This document shows, piece by piece, positions 1 through 11,200 of a stretch of DNA of 64,000 nucleotides. The DNA lies in assembly GCA_030248295.1 (NCBI GenBank), contig JASANH010000556.1, positions 1 to 64,000 on the forward strand, in the 5' to 3' direction. Below the pieces are notes generated by a model. The model was not told where the DNA came from. It did no database searches and saw nothing but the letters and a program-made list of their open reading frames with translations. The translations under genes and the position numbers were made by a program. Positions within the stretch are counted from its first letter, which is position 1; the number at the start of each line of letters is the position of its first letter. This DNA is from Mesodorylaimus sp. YZB2_4 (lineage: Eukaryota; Nematoda; Enoplea; Dorylaimida; Dorylaimidae).

Positions 1-630
1 AAAGGTCCATGAAATGGACCAACCCCTAGGTGCTTAGGAATAGAGAACACAAACCTGCCACCAAAAAACCGTGCGAAAAATTTCCCCTCTCCACGCGCTT
101 CTCTATTCCTAAGCCCTGACAAATAATACCGTGGTGCGTTGCTGAAGCGCTGAAGCTTCGTGGCATGCGGTCACTACACTCACGTTCTATGTATAACGTG
201 AAATAAACATTGCACAGGAAGCTTGCTCTTTGACACAATGAGTAACCGACACAGCCATTATATCCGCACACTTGGCATTCTATTAATTGACCTACAGCTT
301 GCAATCGTAACATGCCTACAGTTATAGTGACATAACGCACTGTGCATTTACAAAATGCATAGTTTACTTGAAAGACTAAACGAATCACTGCACCGAACCC
401 ATAACAGCAAAATCTCATGCCTCCAACCATGCAAGCAATGCAGCAAATGCTTCTATGCATTATGACTCGGCATGCAATGTATTCTCCACGCTATACCTAA
501 CGCAAGCGTATATCAGGGCTTAGGAATAGAGAAGCGCGTGGGGAGGGGAAATTTTTCGCACGGTTTTTTAATGGCAGGTTTGTGTTCTCTATTCCTAAGC
601 ACCTAGGGGTTGGTCCATTTCATGGACCTT
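1..630. mobile_element. Foldback/MITE-like element with about 120-bp terminal inverted repeats
   Basis: Positions 1-119 and 512-630 are near-perfect reverse complements of each other. The outer end of each arm is itself palindromic (ggtccatgaaatggacc), giving nested hairpins. The roughly 390 bp between the arms has no convincing coding sequence. This is the layout of a non-autonomous foldback DNA element. It abuts the decayed gypsy pol that begins just after it, so it probably inserted into or beside that element. The left end may extend beyond the window. Confidence 0.85.
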
Positions 631-639
631 TTTTAGTGG

Positions 640-1940
640 GGTCGTGGGAGGCTTGAAATGTGAATCAGCCTCTTCAGCTGGCAAACGCAAATGCATCTGG
701 TCAATATGGCGCTTCCACACGTCAAGCGAAGTCAAATTAAGCGAATTTGCGTGGGCCAAGCATCTCGATGACTCGACCCGGCGCCCATGCCATTCTTAAA
801 AGTACGAACAAATCTTTCCGCCTCGCCATTAGTAGCAGGAAAATATGGCGCGGACAACTTATGCTGAATTCAATTGGATTGACAAAATGCGCGGAATTCC
901 TCTGCAGCAAATTAAGGACCATTGTCCGAGACGATAGATTCAGGAATGCCGAAACGGGCAAACAATAGACGCAGCTGCATAATAGTAGCTTGTGCAGTAG
1001 GCATAGCCGAAAATGGAATAGCTTCTGGCCACTTAGAATGAGCATCAACCACAATCAGTCAGTATAGGCCATCAACAGGACCACAAAAATCGATGTGCAG
1101 TCGTTGCCACGGACGATCGGGGAAGGACCCAGGTTGCACTGCCGATGTAGGAGGAGCAGCTTGCGTTTGAGAGCAATCAACATAAGATTTGGCAGTGGCC
1201 TCAATCGCAGAATCGATGGCTGGCGACCAGACGTGGGATCTGGCCAGAGCTTTCATGCGTACAATTCCGAAATGACCATCGTGCAAAGCCGTTAAAATTG
1301 ATGCACGCAAAGAAGACGGAATGACGACTCGCAAACCCCAGAAAATGCAGCCATTTGAATTGGATAGTTCATGACGATGAGTGAAAAATCCAGATAAATG
1401 CGGGCAAGCTGACTGATTAGCAGGCCAACCAGACTGAAAGTATCGAATCACCTTAGTCAGTTCCTTATCTCGTGCAGTGGCATGGCGTATTTGACGAAAA
1501 GTAATAGGCCATTCCGCACTCTCCTCGAGCACAGAAATAATTGCGGACTGCTCATCCTGAGGCAAGAAGTTGGTTTGCACTACAGGAAGAGGATGACGAG
1601 ACAGGTAGTCGGCATTCGCATGTTGCTTCGTCGAACGGAATTTCAAAGTGAAATCGTAGTTTGTCAAAATGGTAGCCCAACGATGCAAACGGGAAGCAGA
1701 GACCGAAGCAATATCACCCTTTGGACCTAGCACTGTCAACAAAGGCATATGGTCTGAGACCAAATCGAACTTACGTCCATTCAGGTATCGATAATAATGC
1801 TTCACCCCAAAAATCAAAGAATACGCCTCTCGCTCAATTTGCGAGAAGTTACGTTCAGAAGCAGAAAGGGTTTTGGAAGCAAAAGCAACTGGACGTTGAA
1901 ACCCATCTGGCATGTATGTGTATGACATGTATGTGTCCAT
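640..1940 (-). pseudogene. Decayed Ty3/gypsy pol fragment (RNase H, integrase)
   Basis: On the minus strand, 1940 to 1059 is one open frame of about 293 codons. It covers a Ty3-type RNase H (VSDHMPLLTVLGPK), the zinc-binding N-terminus of integrase and the start of the integrase core (HIDFCGP). An in-frame TGA at the GLY-stop-LIVVDAHSKWPE junction ends it. Core similarity continues to about 750 in shifted frames with the other acidic residues still visible (VSDNGP, NGEAERFV). In the zinc finger one cysteine of the CxxC pair appears to be Tyr (YVDC). Reverse transcriptase, gag and LTRs are absent. It is a dead truncated copy, truncated in RT at the 5' end and adjoining the foldback element at the 3' end. 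Confidence 0.85.
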
Positions 1941-4872
1941 GTGTGCCAGTTTGTGTCTAATGCGTGCGTTTACCTTTCGAAGCGTATAAGCCTTTGATGC
2001 TGTGGATAAACATGAGCACAGAAATTGGCATAACAGATTAAAACCAACCCAAACAGTTTAAAAAGCATAGGCAGCACAGGGTTTCACTTTGGGGTGATTT
2101 CCGTTTGGGGGTGGGGGGGGGGGGGCTCGCACGAAATCCAATTCTGACCACACTGTCATTGCTACTTGTCAGTAGAAGTATAATGTTAGCGCATGTTCGC
2201 GAAATTATTGCGTAAACTATCAGATAATACTGTATATTTTCCAACAGCTTCATAAAACTTGACTGGGTTTTTCAAGCATATACTGAACACATGATATACT
2301 ATACCAAAGTCGATACAGAGTGACATAAGTCTTTTCATTGTATGTATTGACGCATTAGTATCTATCTCGAGGTAGATCGAATTAGAAATTAAAGTAAACG
2401 CGGAGTCTGAGAATAATTTAAGTTCAAGTAGCCGTTAGTGTCAGCTGGTCAGTTTTACATTTTCTTGCACAGTAAAAACTCGGCAGGGTATAAAGCATCG
2501 CATTGCCAGGCTCATTTCCATAACCTACTATGCAGTACTGAACTCTCTGTATTACACAAGTTGAATCTGATTGTGCAAGCAAAGACCACTGAATGTCACC
2601 TATGGATCGTATCAACATACAATGCAAAGAATAATACTTATTAGCAACCAAATCTTATTAAATATTGTACTCAAAACGGTCATAATATACAGTACGTGGT
2701 AAGCTAACGATAAACCGAAAATAATAATAATAACGCAGTGATAAACTAGCGCAGCAATATCATGGCACTGATAAAAATGACAGCTCTATAATTGATGGCT
2801 TGCTACGAGGCATTGAGGCATTACATCGTGGACTAGTCTTTTTATTTTCCTGTTAATAGCAATTACAATGAAGAAGTTCAGCGTGTCTGTGGTCATGACA
2901 ATTGCGCTGGCCATAGCTTAATGACCAACTTGTAACATTCTTTCCACTCGTTTGCGAAACGACCCAGCAAGTGGACCCACATGACATGCGGCACTTGATT
3001 AACTAGCATGGCACAGGCTTGGTGAATATTGATCCAAAGTAATGCTCTCTCCTTGGTTCGACTTGAGGAGAAAAAAAAGATTCCTTACCTTTTATTGTAA
3101 TCACCTTAACTGGCCGTTTTTGAACAATGCAATCACCAAGCAATCAAGGAATAATAAGAATGCTAAGCCTCCGACCCGAGAATATAAACGAGCTTTTTCA
3201 CAAATTGTACGGAGTCGGTTTCATCTTGCACTCCAGGCCGTGGATGACTCCCCCGCCTGGTACCGTCAAGGTTCTCCGAGTGGGGATAAAAGAGTAGAGC
3301 CTCGGCTGTCGAACTCCGACAAGACCGACAAGGTTCGCAGAACACCATATAGAAGTATCTCTTAACACTTACTTGTGAACTGGCACATCGGCTGACGTGC
3401 GCTTTCTCTCCAACAGCTATCGTCAGCCAGCATCGAATGATTACTGGCGACCGACCAGAAGTACAGTAACAAAACTCTCTACTTCTTGTATCATTTTCAT
3501 CACAGATGCGAGGCCTGATCCAAGTTGTTGTCTCCCCGCAACTGAATATTTCGAGCTACTGGATCATCGTACCAATACGTATTATTTTCCGTCGTCCCGC
3601 ATGATACCAAACCATCAACGCTGTTATCACGTTGCCAAAAAAGCCAAAAAAAAATTTTTTACGCGTCCATAGGCGGACTAAAAAAGCCTTCGGAAAATTA
3701 GTTTCTTATAAAAGATCACTTTCCTTTTTACCATTATCCAGTTATGCAGCAGCATTCCCTTATATTTGTGCCCACAATAGTGCCCAAATAATTGAAAAAT
3801 ATCTTACAGTAGTGGGCGAGTAGGAGTCACTAACTTTTGGAGTTGACAGGCTATACCATTTAAACAAAGAGATACCTAGATAATATTGACCCACGCTAGA
3901 GTGTGCATGTATAGTCCTTCCAAAAAGACTGCTTACAAAGTCATATATTTTGCTGGAAACTACCCCCTGTCAGAGCCTCCACTACTGATGGAGGAATGTT
4001 AGGGTGCCTATGGCTATTTATAAAAGTAAACTGTTTTGCAATGATGATGTAGTGGCCGAGGGGATTATTATTCGGGCAAATTTTTTGTGGTTTGGGCACA
4101 GGCTAAAATACCGGGTTTATACAAGAACTTATTTGCCATATTCAGCAATCAAATGTGATTGTAGATACTCCCACGAACTCTTAAAAATTATCAAGTCCTT
4201 CTCACGAGTCAGACTATGGCTAGTCCCAACACATTTATTAGAGTTGCTACGAATGTCTTAATGGAAACTCTCAGATATGGACCCCTTCTTATGCAGAAAT
4301 CACTCAGAAAAATTGGTCATTGTCACATCTTACAATTGGTCTAGCATTCTTGGAAGTTATGCAGAATGAACTTATGCGATGGAAGACTTTATGCGTGCAT
4401 GAATGAAGCAAATTCTGCAGATGCTGGAATTGAACTTGCAAAATTGCTAAATTTTTGAGCCGTTTGACCCGATCTTTCAAAAAAGTGACCCGACCCGACC
4501 CAAAATTTAGCTAACCCGCCCCGATCCGGGTCTAGCAGGCGCCTCAAATTAATCAACAGCGACTCCATGAATGACCACATTTCACTTCGAGAAGCATTTT
4601 TAGCAGCACTGGGTAGAATTTACGAGAATCACAACCACAAAGTCAGCCTACTAGCATCAGGATTATAAGATAAGATGCTCTGCGAGTGCTTGAAATTCTG
4701 GTCGCTTTTGTAGAGTCGGTTATCTAGCAATTACTTGATACTTGATACTTTACTTTTGACGAAGCACTAGCTGTGCACTCAGGCCATCAAAAGACACATA
4801 CGATAATAAAAAACAAAAACAATTTAAAGTGTCAAAAAAAAAAATGTCAAGACTTAAAAATGTTTAAGAGCA
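1941..4872. other. Intergenic DNA with no gene seen
   Basis: No coding feature can be supported here. The stretch holds a G-run around 2107-2122, a minus-strand copy of the R3 repeat near 3222-3345, an A-rich run at about 3650 and a degenerate cluster of GACCC words at 4468-4540. Short open frames here lack codon structure, splice context and recognisable similarity. Confidence 0.5.
3222..3345 (-). repeat. R3 repeat, partial copy
   Basis: Read on the minus strand this matches the body of the repeat seen at 29720-30150 and 54660-55015. Shared words include gttcgacagccgag, ctactc, ggtaccg and ggcctgg(c/a)gtgcaag in the same order. Only the central part is present, so it is a truncated copy. 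Confidence 0.6.
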
Positions 4873-6516
4873 CTAAAATTTCATACAACATATCTTGTCC
4901 CTGAATTTAAGAAATGTACTAAAATTCACATCCTCAGTCAATGCATTCCAATGTTGTAGTGTCGAGTATAAAAAAGACTGTTTGTACGATTCGAAGAATG
5001 GATGTTTGATTTCGCAGCAATGATGTCCATTTTTTCGAGAACTCACGCGCCTACCCGAATCGACAGTCCGATCAAGTATCAAATTTGGACGATCACTAAA
5101 TTCATGGAAGTATTTATACAATCGACTTAATTTCAAATGCATCCTACGATCAGACAGGCGAGGCCTTTCATGCCGTCCTAGTGCTTCATCGTAGTCCAAC
5201 CTCCAGTCGTTTTCAATAATGCGCATAGCGTAGATTTGAGTCCTCTCTAGTTCATCAATATCTTTTCGCAGGATGGGATCATAGGTACAACACCCATAAT
5301 CCAGTTTTGAACGAATACAAGCTGTATATACCGCCTTGAGAGTCTTCTGGTCGATATGGCGTCCAAATTTCCGTCTTAGAGTTCCAATCATAGCCCTGGC
5401 ATTACGACTAATCAAATCAATGTGCTCTGAGAATTTCATATCTGATGAGAACAAGATTCCCAAATATTTATATGTTTCAGAAACTTCGAGAATTCGACCA
5501 GAAATGCGCAGTGATGGAGATTGAATTTTTTGATAAGAATACAGATAGCCCATCACTTTAGTTTTTTCAGCGTTAATTTCCATACCACTGTCGTAGACCC
5601 AACAATCAATAAAATCCAGCATTGGTTAGACAATTTGTTCAATCGGTGACGTTTTCTTTGTCGGTACCAGAAGTAAAAGATCATCTGCAAAGGCCTGGAG
5701 TAGGACATCTGAAAATCGATCGGAGAATGATTTTAGAAGGGGATCAATGCTGGCGATGAACAAGGTTGGACCCAACACTGACCCTTGAGGAACACCAGAG
5801 GCCACTGGTCTAATACTTGAGGACCAGTCATTGATCACCACTCTTTGCGATCGATTCGACAAATACGAAAATAGCCAATTGACTAGTGTTGGAGAGATTT
5901 GATGATATTCTCTCAGTGTTGACAATAATTTATAATGAGGAATACGATCAAATGCTTTTTTCAAATCAATGAACGTACCAGTAACAATGCCAAAATCCTT
6001 TGAATTCAGCCAGTTGTGGATCGACTGAGAGGCACTGATTAGGGCATTATCTGTGCCACGACATTTTACAAATCCATGTTGGTGATCAGATAATTTCAAT
6101 GCATGACGCAGTAGTTTGTCAATGTGTTTCTCCAGAATCTTTGAGAAAATGGGAAGAAGCGAAATCGGCCGGTATGAGTTTGACGAATTTCTATCTCCAG
6201 CTTTTGGGATAGGAATTACCTTAGCCGATTTCCACTGCGTTAGAAATGTTTGGGACCCAATCGATCGATTAAATAGCATGGTAACCGCTGGTACGATTGA
6301 TGGTGCAATTTGCTGAATAATAGGCACAGTGAGCCCGTCATCACCAGGAGAACTTCGTTTTCTCAAGCGTTTGATTTCTTGTAGAACGAATGCTGGAGAT
6401 ACTGAATAGTCTGCAGCGTTTCCTGGATCAGGTGCCAATGATGAGAACACTCCATAGTGAGTGCCATTGAAATTTTCCATAAACTGGTCATTGAGGAGTT
6501 CGGCTTTATCCCCTGA
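4873..6516 (-). pseudogene. Non-LTR retrotransposon reverse transcriptase, 5'-truncated, one nonsense codon
   Basis: On the minus strand an open frame runs from about 6516 to 5626 and resumes in the same frame from 5622 to 4873. They are separated only by an in-frame TAA. The N-terminal part has RT motifs in order: SYRPISLLP, IDLKKAFDRIPH, GVPQGSVLGP and the FADD active site. The second part has the C-terminal block typical of jockey/CR1-type elements (INAEKTKVMGY, YKYLGI, DRR region). No endonuclease domain or poly(A)/tandem tail was found, which fits 5' truncation at integration. Apart from the one stop it is well preserved, so it is fairly young, or the stop may be a sequencing error. Confidence 0.9.
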
Positions 6517-6654
6517 CCCGTAATGTCAATAGCAATAGTTTGGGAGTTTAAACAAACAGCTGCTACTGTAGATTCCTTTTCTCTTCATAAAAATTGGCCG
6601 CTTTGAAGCGAAGGAATGTACTCGAGCGTTACATTATACGCAAAATATTATAAA

Positions 6655-6755
6655 ACTTGGTACGGCCGTACCAGGCTATTTTCAGTGCCGTACCCGTGCC
6701 ATACCGTACCACCCCCTGGTACGGTACGGCCGGTGCGGTGGCACGGTCGACCCTG
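6655..6755. repeat. Degenerate GGTACGG-word cluster
   Basis: About 100 bp built from variants of ggtacgg/ccgtacc, several arranged as palindromes (ggtacggccgtacc). It is low complexity but not a clean tandem array. Similar clusters of other words occur elsewhere in the window. Confidence 0.6.
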
Positions 6756-8281
6756 AGCACCAGCGAACAGTCGGGTGCTGACCTCTAGGATCTCCTTTTT
6801 ACGATAATCAGGCACAAAAATTCCAGTTTCAAAAGCGTGGCTGTTTCAAAGTCCTTCAAAGTATTCCCTTTTTATGTCGAAACAAAGTGACTGCTTAATT
6901 TGATGCGAATGGAGGGGTGTGGTCTGACGGTTCGTCTTGACCTCGAGCTCGATGTTGACAACCTCTCACGACTTCAAACTTCAAACTTACTTTCTACGCA
7001 CTCCACCATGACTCAGATATAATTTTTCCTTTGCGATTTCAGATTATTATCCATGTGGGACATTTGGATTGGATTGAAGTTCAATCCGATTCGACCTGAT
7101 AGCGAGCTGTGGACAAGTGCCTTCCTGCATCTCACACTGGCCTGACTGACTCACACACAGGCTAATAAGCGAGGGGCCTATAATCTGCGCGTTTCATAGC
7201 AGCTACTTTACCCCCTTCTTACGGGGCCATTTTACACTTATTTTGTTCAAGTAATTCATCTTTCCGACGGGAAATGTACTGCTTGAAAATATTTATCTCC
7301 TTTTCTGTCTTCACCGGCTGTGTGACGAGCGCACCCATTTGGAGATGAGAATGTAGATAACGCGTTTTATATGGAGATTGAAAGATTAGTTGCTAAACAT
7401 AAGCCTTTACAAGGCGACAGGTATATAACTAATGGGGTACGAGTCGCCAAGGAGAACTAGAAATTCCCCCACCCACTGTAAATTACTAATGCCGGTTTTA
7501 TCGTCTCATCGTCATCATCTCGTCCGGGTGTCTTGCATGCGTCCGGACAAAATAGAGTTATAACTGATTGTCGAAGGAAGATAGCAATGGCCCATGTTTA
7601 TTTTGCCCAAGTTATATATCATTTCAAAGTATTGACGTAAAAACAGAGAGGCCTAACCTGCGATATTAGGAATCTTGATCATGTTTCACAAACATATCCT
7701 TTTATTTCCTGACTTCAAAACAAATTCCTGCGTGTGAGAAAGGGCTAGTGCGGAACTGAAAAAAAGCTGAGTGGGCTTTCATGACGCTGTGGACAAGTGC
7801 CTCCCTGCATCTCACTGGACCCAAAATGCATACTTGAATTGACCTCACTGGACCCAAAATGTCACTTGCCTGCTTGTAGGGTAGGCCTCAGAATGCTGTG
7901 CCTTGACCCAAGTGCCCTGCAGACTTACAGAGCTGATCGTGAGTGAGCCTAGTCGTAGCATCGTTGCGCAGTTTCCGTATGGCAATTGTGAAGAAATTCA
8001 CCGGTGTGGAGGGGAGAATGCTCTTTGAATTATCCTGGCTCGATTAATCCATCGTCCGAGTTGTCAATATAAATTTGGACCCGTCTCACTTTAATTGTCT
8101 GTTTGTGCGGCCATGCCCGTCGGCGAGTGAACACTCGCCAAAAACAATGGGCGTGGTGCAGATTGTGGAATTTGGAAACCAGACATCGCCATATGAAACG
8201 ATTGAAGCGAAAACACTATATAAGAGACCAAAGACATCGAGAAGAGTTATGAAGTGGTAAATTGTCAAACAAGTGAAGACA
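6756..8281. other. Upstream region of the NKCC gene
   Basis: No gene is seen. A direct repeat of ctgtggacaagtgcc plus ctgcatctcac lies at about 7105-7140 and 7790-7825. Just after the second copy, cactggacccaaaatg is itself duplicated (about 7815 and 7847). The promoter and 5' UTR of the following gene should lie here, but no TATA box or trans-splice acceptor adjacent to the ATG can be assigned. Confidence 0.4.
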
Positions 8282-11200
8282 ATGGAATTAAGACAAAGGA
8301 ACTACAGTGGTAGCGATACGTCTGGTATGTATCACGTGAATGAAACTTTCGCCGATGACGAATTCTCTGACGACCCCGATTTATTCCATCGATCCATGAA
8401 CAGTGGCATCCACATCCATGCTATACCATCTCCACATATGCCCCCATCTTACCATTCTGTCGATGAGGGCCAGCTTGGTCACGAAATATCTTCTGGCGGT
8501 GGCAATCCTGGCAATCCAGCTCAGAGGCGATTGAGCGTCGGCGATTCGGCGCCTCACATCGACCATTACCGCAATGTGCTTACCACCAGGCGAAATAGCG
8601 AAAAATTCGGCAGTCGACCTAGTTTGGCCGAACTGCATTTACAAATTGATGAGTTGCCCACCTCAGTTCCATCTTCAGTGCAGGGGATCACTGAAACCTC
8701 ACTGGTGAGTCCGCATATGACCTAGAATACTGTATGGTCACGGCCGCATCGGATAGGGGTTTGCCGGATCGGATCGGATGTGAAATAGGTACTTGTAATT
8801 TTTTTCAACAATCATTAACGCATCAACTTTTTCGAAAGGTTGCTCCCCATGATAAGCACAGTATTTATCATCACAGTGCCATGGCACAAGCAGCTGCCCT
8901 CTCTCTCTGCTCTGCCACACTGCTCATCCTGGATCTACTCAATAAGCTGATAATGTAAAGAAGATCCATGCTGCTCACCATTGACTGTAAACAACACTTC
9001 AATTTTTTTAAACACAGATATTTGCGTTTTTTTTCCACTCCTCTCTAATATATTTTTCTCGTCTGACTTTAAATACTGTACATATTTGCAGAATCTTGAA
9101 AGGCAACCTTTGCCAGCCATTGCGTCGAGCTAAAACCAAAAATTGTAATTTGCTCCTAGGTGCAAAAAAGCTCTCTGAAAAATATCAGAGGTGTCTGGCC
9201 AACTGATCAGCTGCTCAGCGCCTAAAGTCCGGGAAGTTTTAAAATTCTTCTGGATTTTTGGGTTAATTTTTAGAGAAAAAACCGAAACCTGAGTGGTGGG
9301 CGAAGCCTAAAACCCTAAAAGTGAGTTTGGAAAGAACCCTGCGTGGTTATCTCAACGTTCGAGCTCCTTATTATCGAGAATTCAAAAACTCTCTGGACTT
9401 TAGGCCACTGCTAACCACTTAACCTGACCTCTAATATTTTGCAGAAAGTTTTCTTTTGCATCTAAGAGCAAATTACAATTTTTGGTTTTGTCAAGTTCGA
9501 CTTAATAGTTGGCGATGTTCCCTTGTGAGTCATCCATGGTTTCGTTTATCTCAAATAATAATAATGAGATGACTTTTAACCCTAATTATGAGCAGAAAAA
9601 AGAAGCATCAATGCAGATTGATCTTATCTCATTCATTACACTAGAGTGGTTGGAGAAAACTGCGCGGTAGCTCGTTGTTTGCCAGCGGTTATTGCACAAA
9701 CCAAAGAATGTCGGATTGGATAGTTCAGATCGGATAATCCGATCCGAATTTTTGGATCGTGATTTGGATGGATCCGAATATCCGATCCGGTCGTGACTGT
9801 AGAGGACCAGGAACCTGGACTTCGAAGAATAATACGTACATTTTAGGGTGCAGCCCCAACATCGCCTCCAACTCCAATTATCACGCAAGAAATGCAAGTC
9901 AAAGCCCCAATAAAGTTTGGTTGGATCAAAGGCGTACTTGTCAGATGTATTTTGAGTATCCTCGGCGCAGTGCTCTATTTGCGTTTAAGTTGGATAGCTG
10001 GCCAGGCCGGAGTGGCTCTAGCCACTTTGATTGTCATCCTCAGCTACACAGTGACCACACTGACCGCCATATCCATGTGCGCGATTACAACTAATGGCGA
10101 AATTAAAGGAGGTATGACATTTTAGCATGCAAAGGGAGATTTCAGTGACAGGGTTCCCAAGCAACTCCACCAATCCAATATGACTAGGCCTGCGAAAATC
10201 TAAAAATTTGGTATCTCAATTCAATACGACGATTATTTGGTGGGATCTTATGTGGATATGGGCGCAATTGGGTTAGCTTCGCTAAGTATCATTTCTATCT
10301 CAGGATATATAGAGAAATGTCCCAAAAAGCGCGCTAAGCCATATCCAGTGGTTGTCCCAAATTTTGAGCTAGAATAACCGACAGCACGTCAGCTGACGCA
10401 GAATCTTCATTTATTGTAAATTTATTTTTCATAGAGAAATTCAAATTTGGCGAAATCAACTTTAGGGACTTACGGATAGCTTACAAATACCTGTATGCTC
10501 CCAGCGAATTTACTGCATGCATCGAGGCTAATTAGTGGTGATGATAACCTTTTATGGAGCTGTCCAGAGGCTGCTGGGGTTTCAGTACAGAGTCTGGAAT
10601 TTTGCATTGGCCCAGCTACATATTTTTTGCTTAAATAAAGTTTCTGACGAATCGTGCGCGCATATTTCAGGCGGTGCATACTACATGATATCACGATCAT
10701 TGGGGCCAGAATTCGGTGGCTCGATGGGAGTCATGTTTTCAATCGCCAATGCACTCGCCGCGGCATTGCATACAGTCGGATTCGCTGAAACTGTGAAAGA
10801 CCTCATTAAGGTAAATGCTTTTCTCCTGCTTTCAGAACTGGTAGTCTGCATTAGCTTTGTTTGCAGGCTCATGGCGCCATGATAGTGGACGGTGGTAAAG
10901 GCGATATTCGTGTCGTGGGCGTGGTCACATTATTCTTGCTAGTGATGGTCGTAGCCGTGGGGATTGATTTTGAAACAAAAGCCCAGCTCGGTCTGATCGT
11001 CGTTCTGGCAGTTTCATATGCGAATTTTGTTGTTGGCACTTTTCTGCCCGTGCCTGATTATAAAAGGATTAAAGGCGTAACAGGATATTCGTGGGAAACA
11101 TTCACAAGCAATATACCACCCGCTTGGACTGGAGAGAATTTCTATTCGGTGTTCGGTGTTTATTTCCCATCAGCTACAGTAAGATGATTTTTTACCTCCT

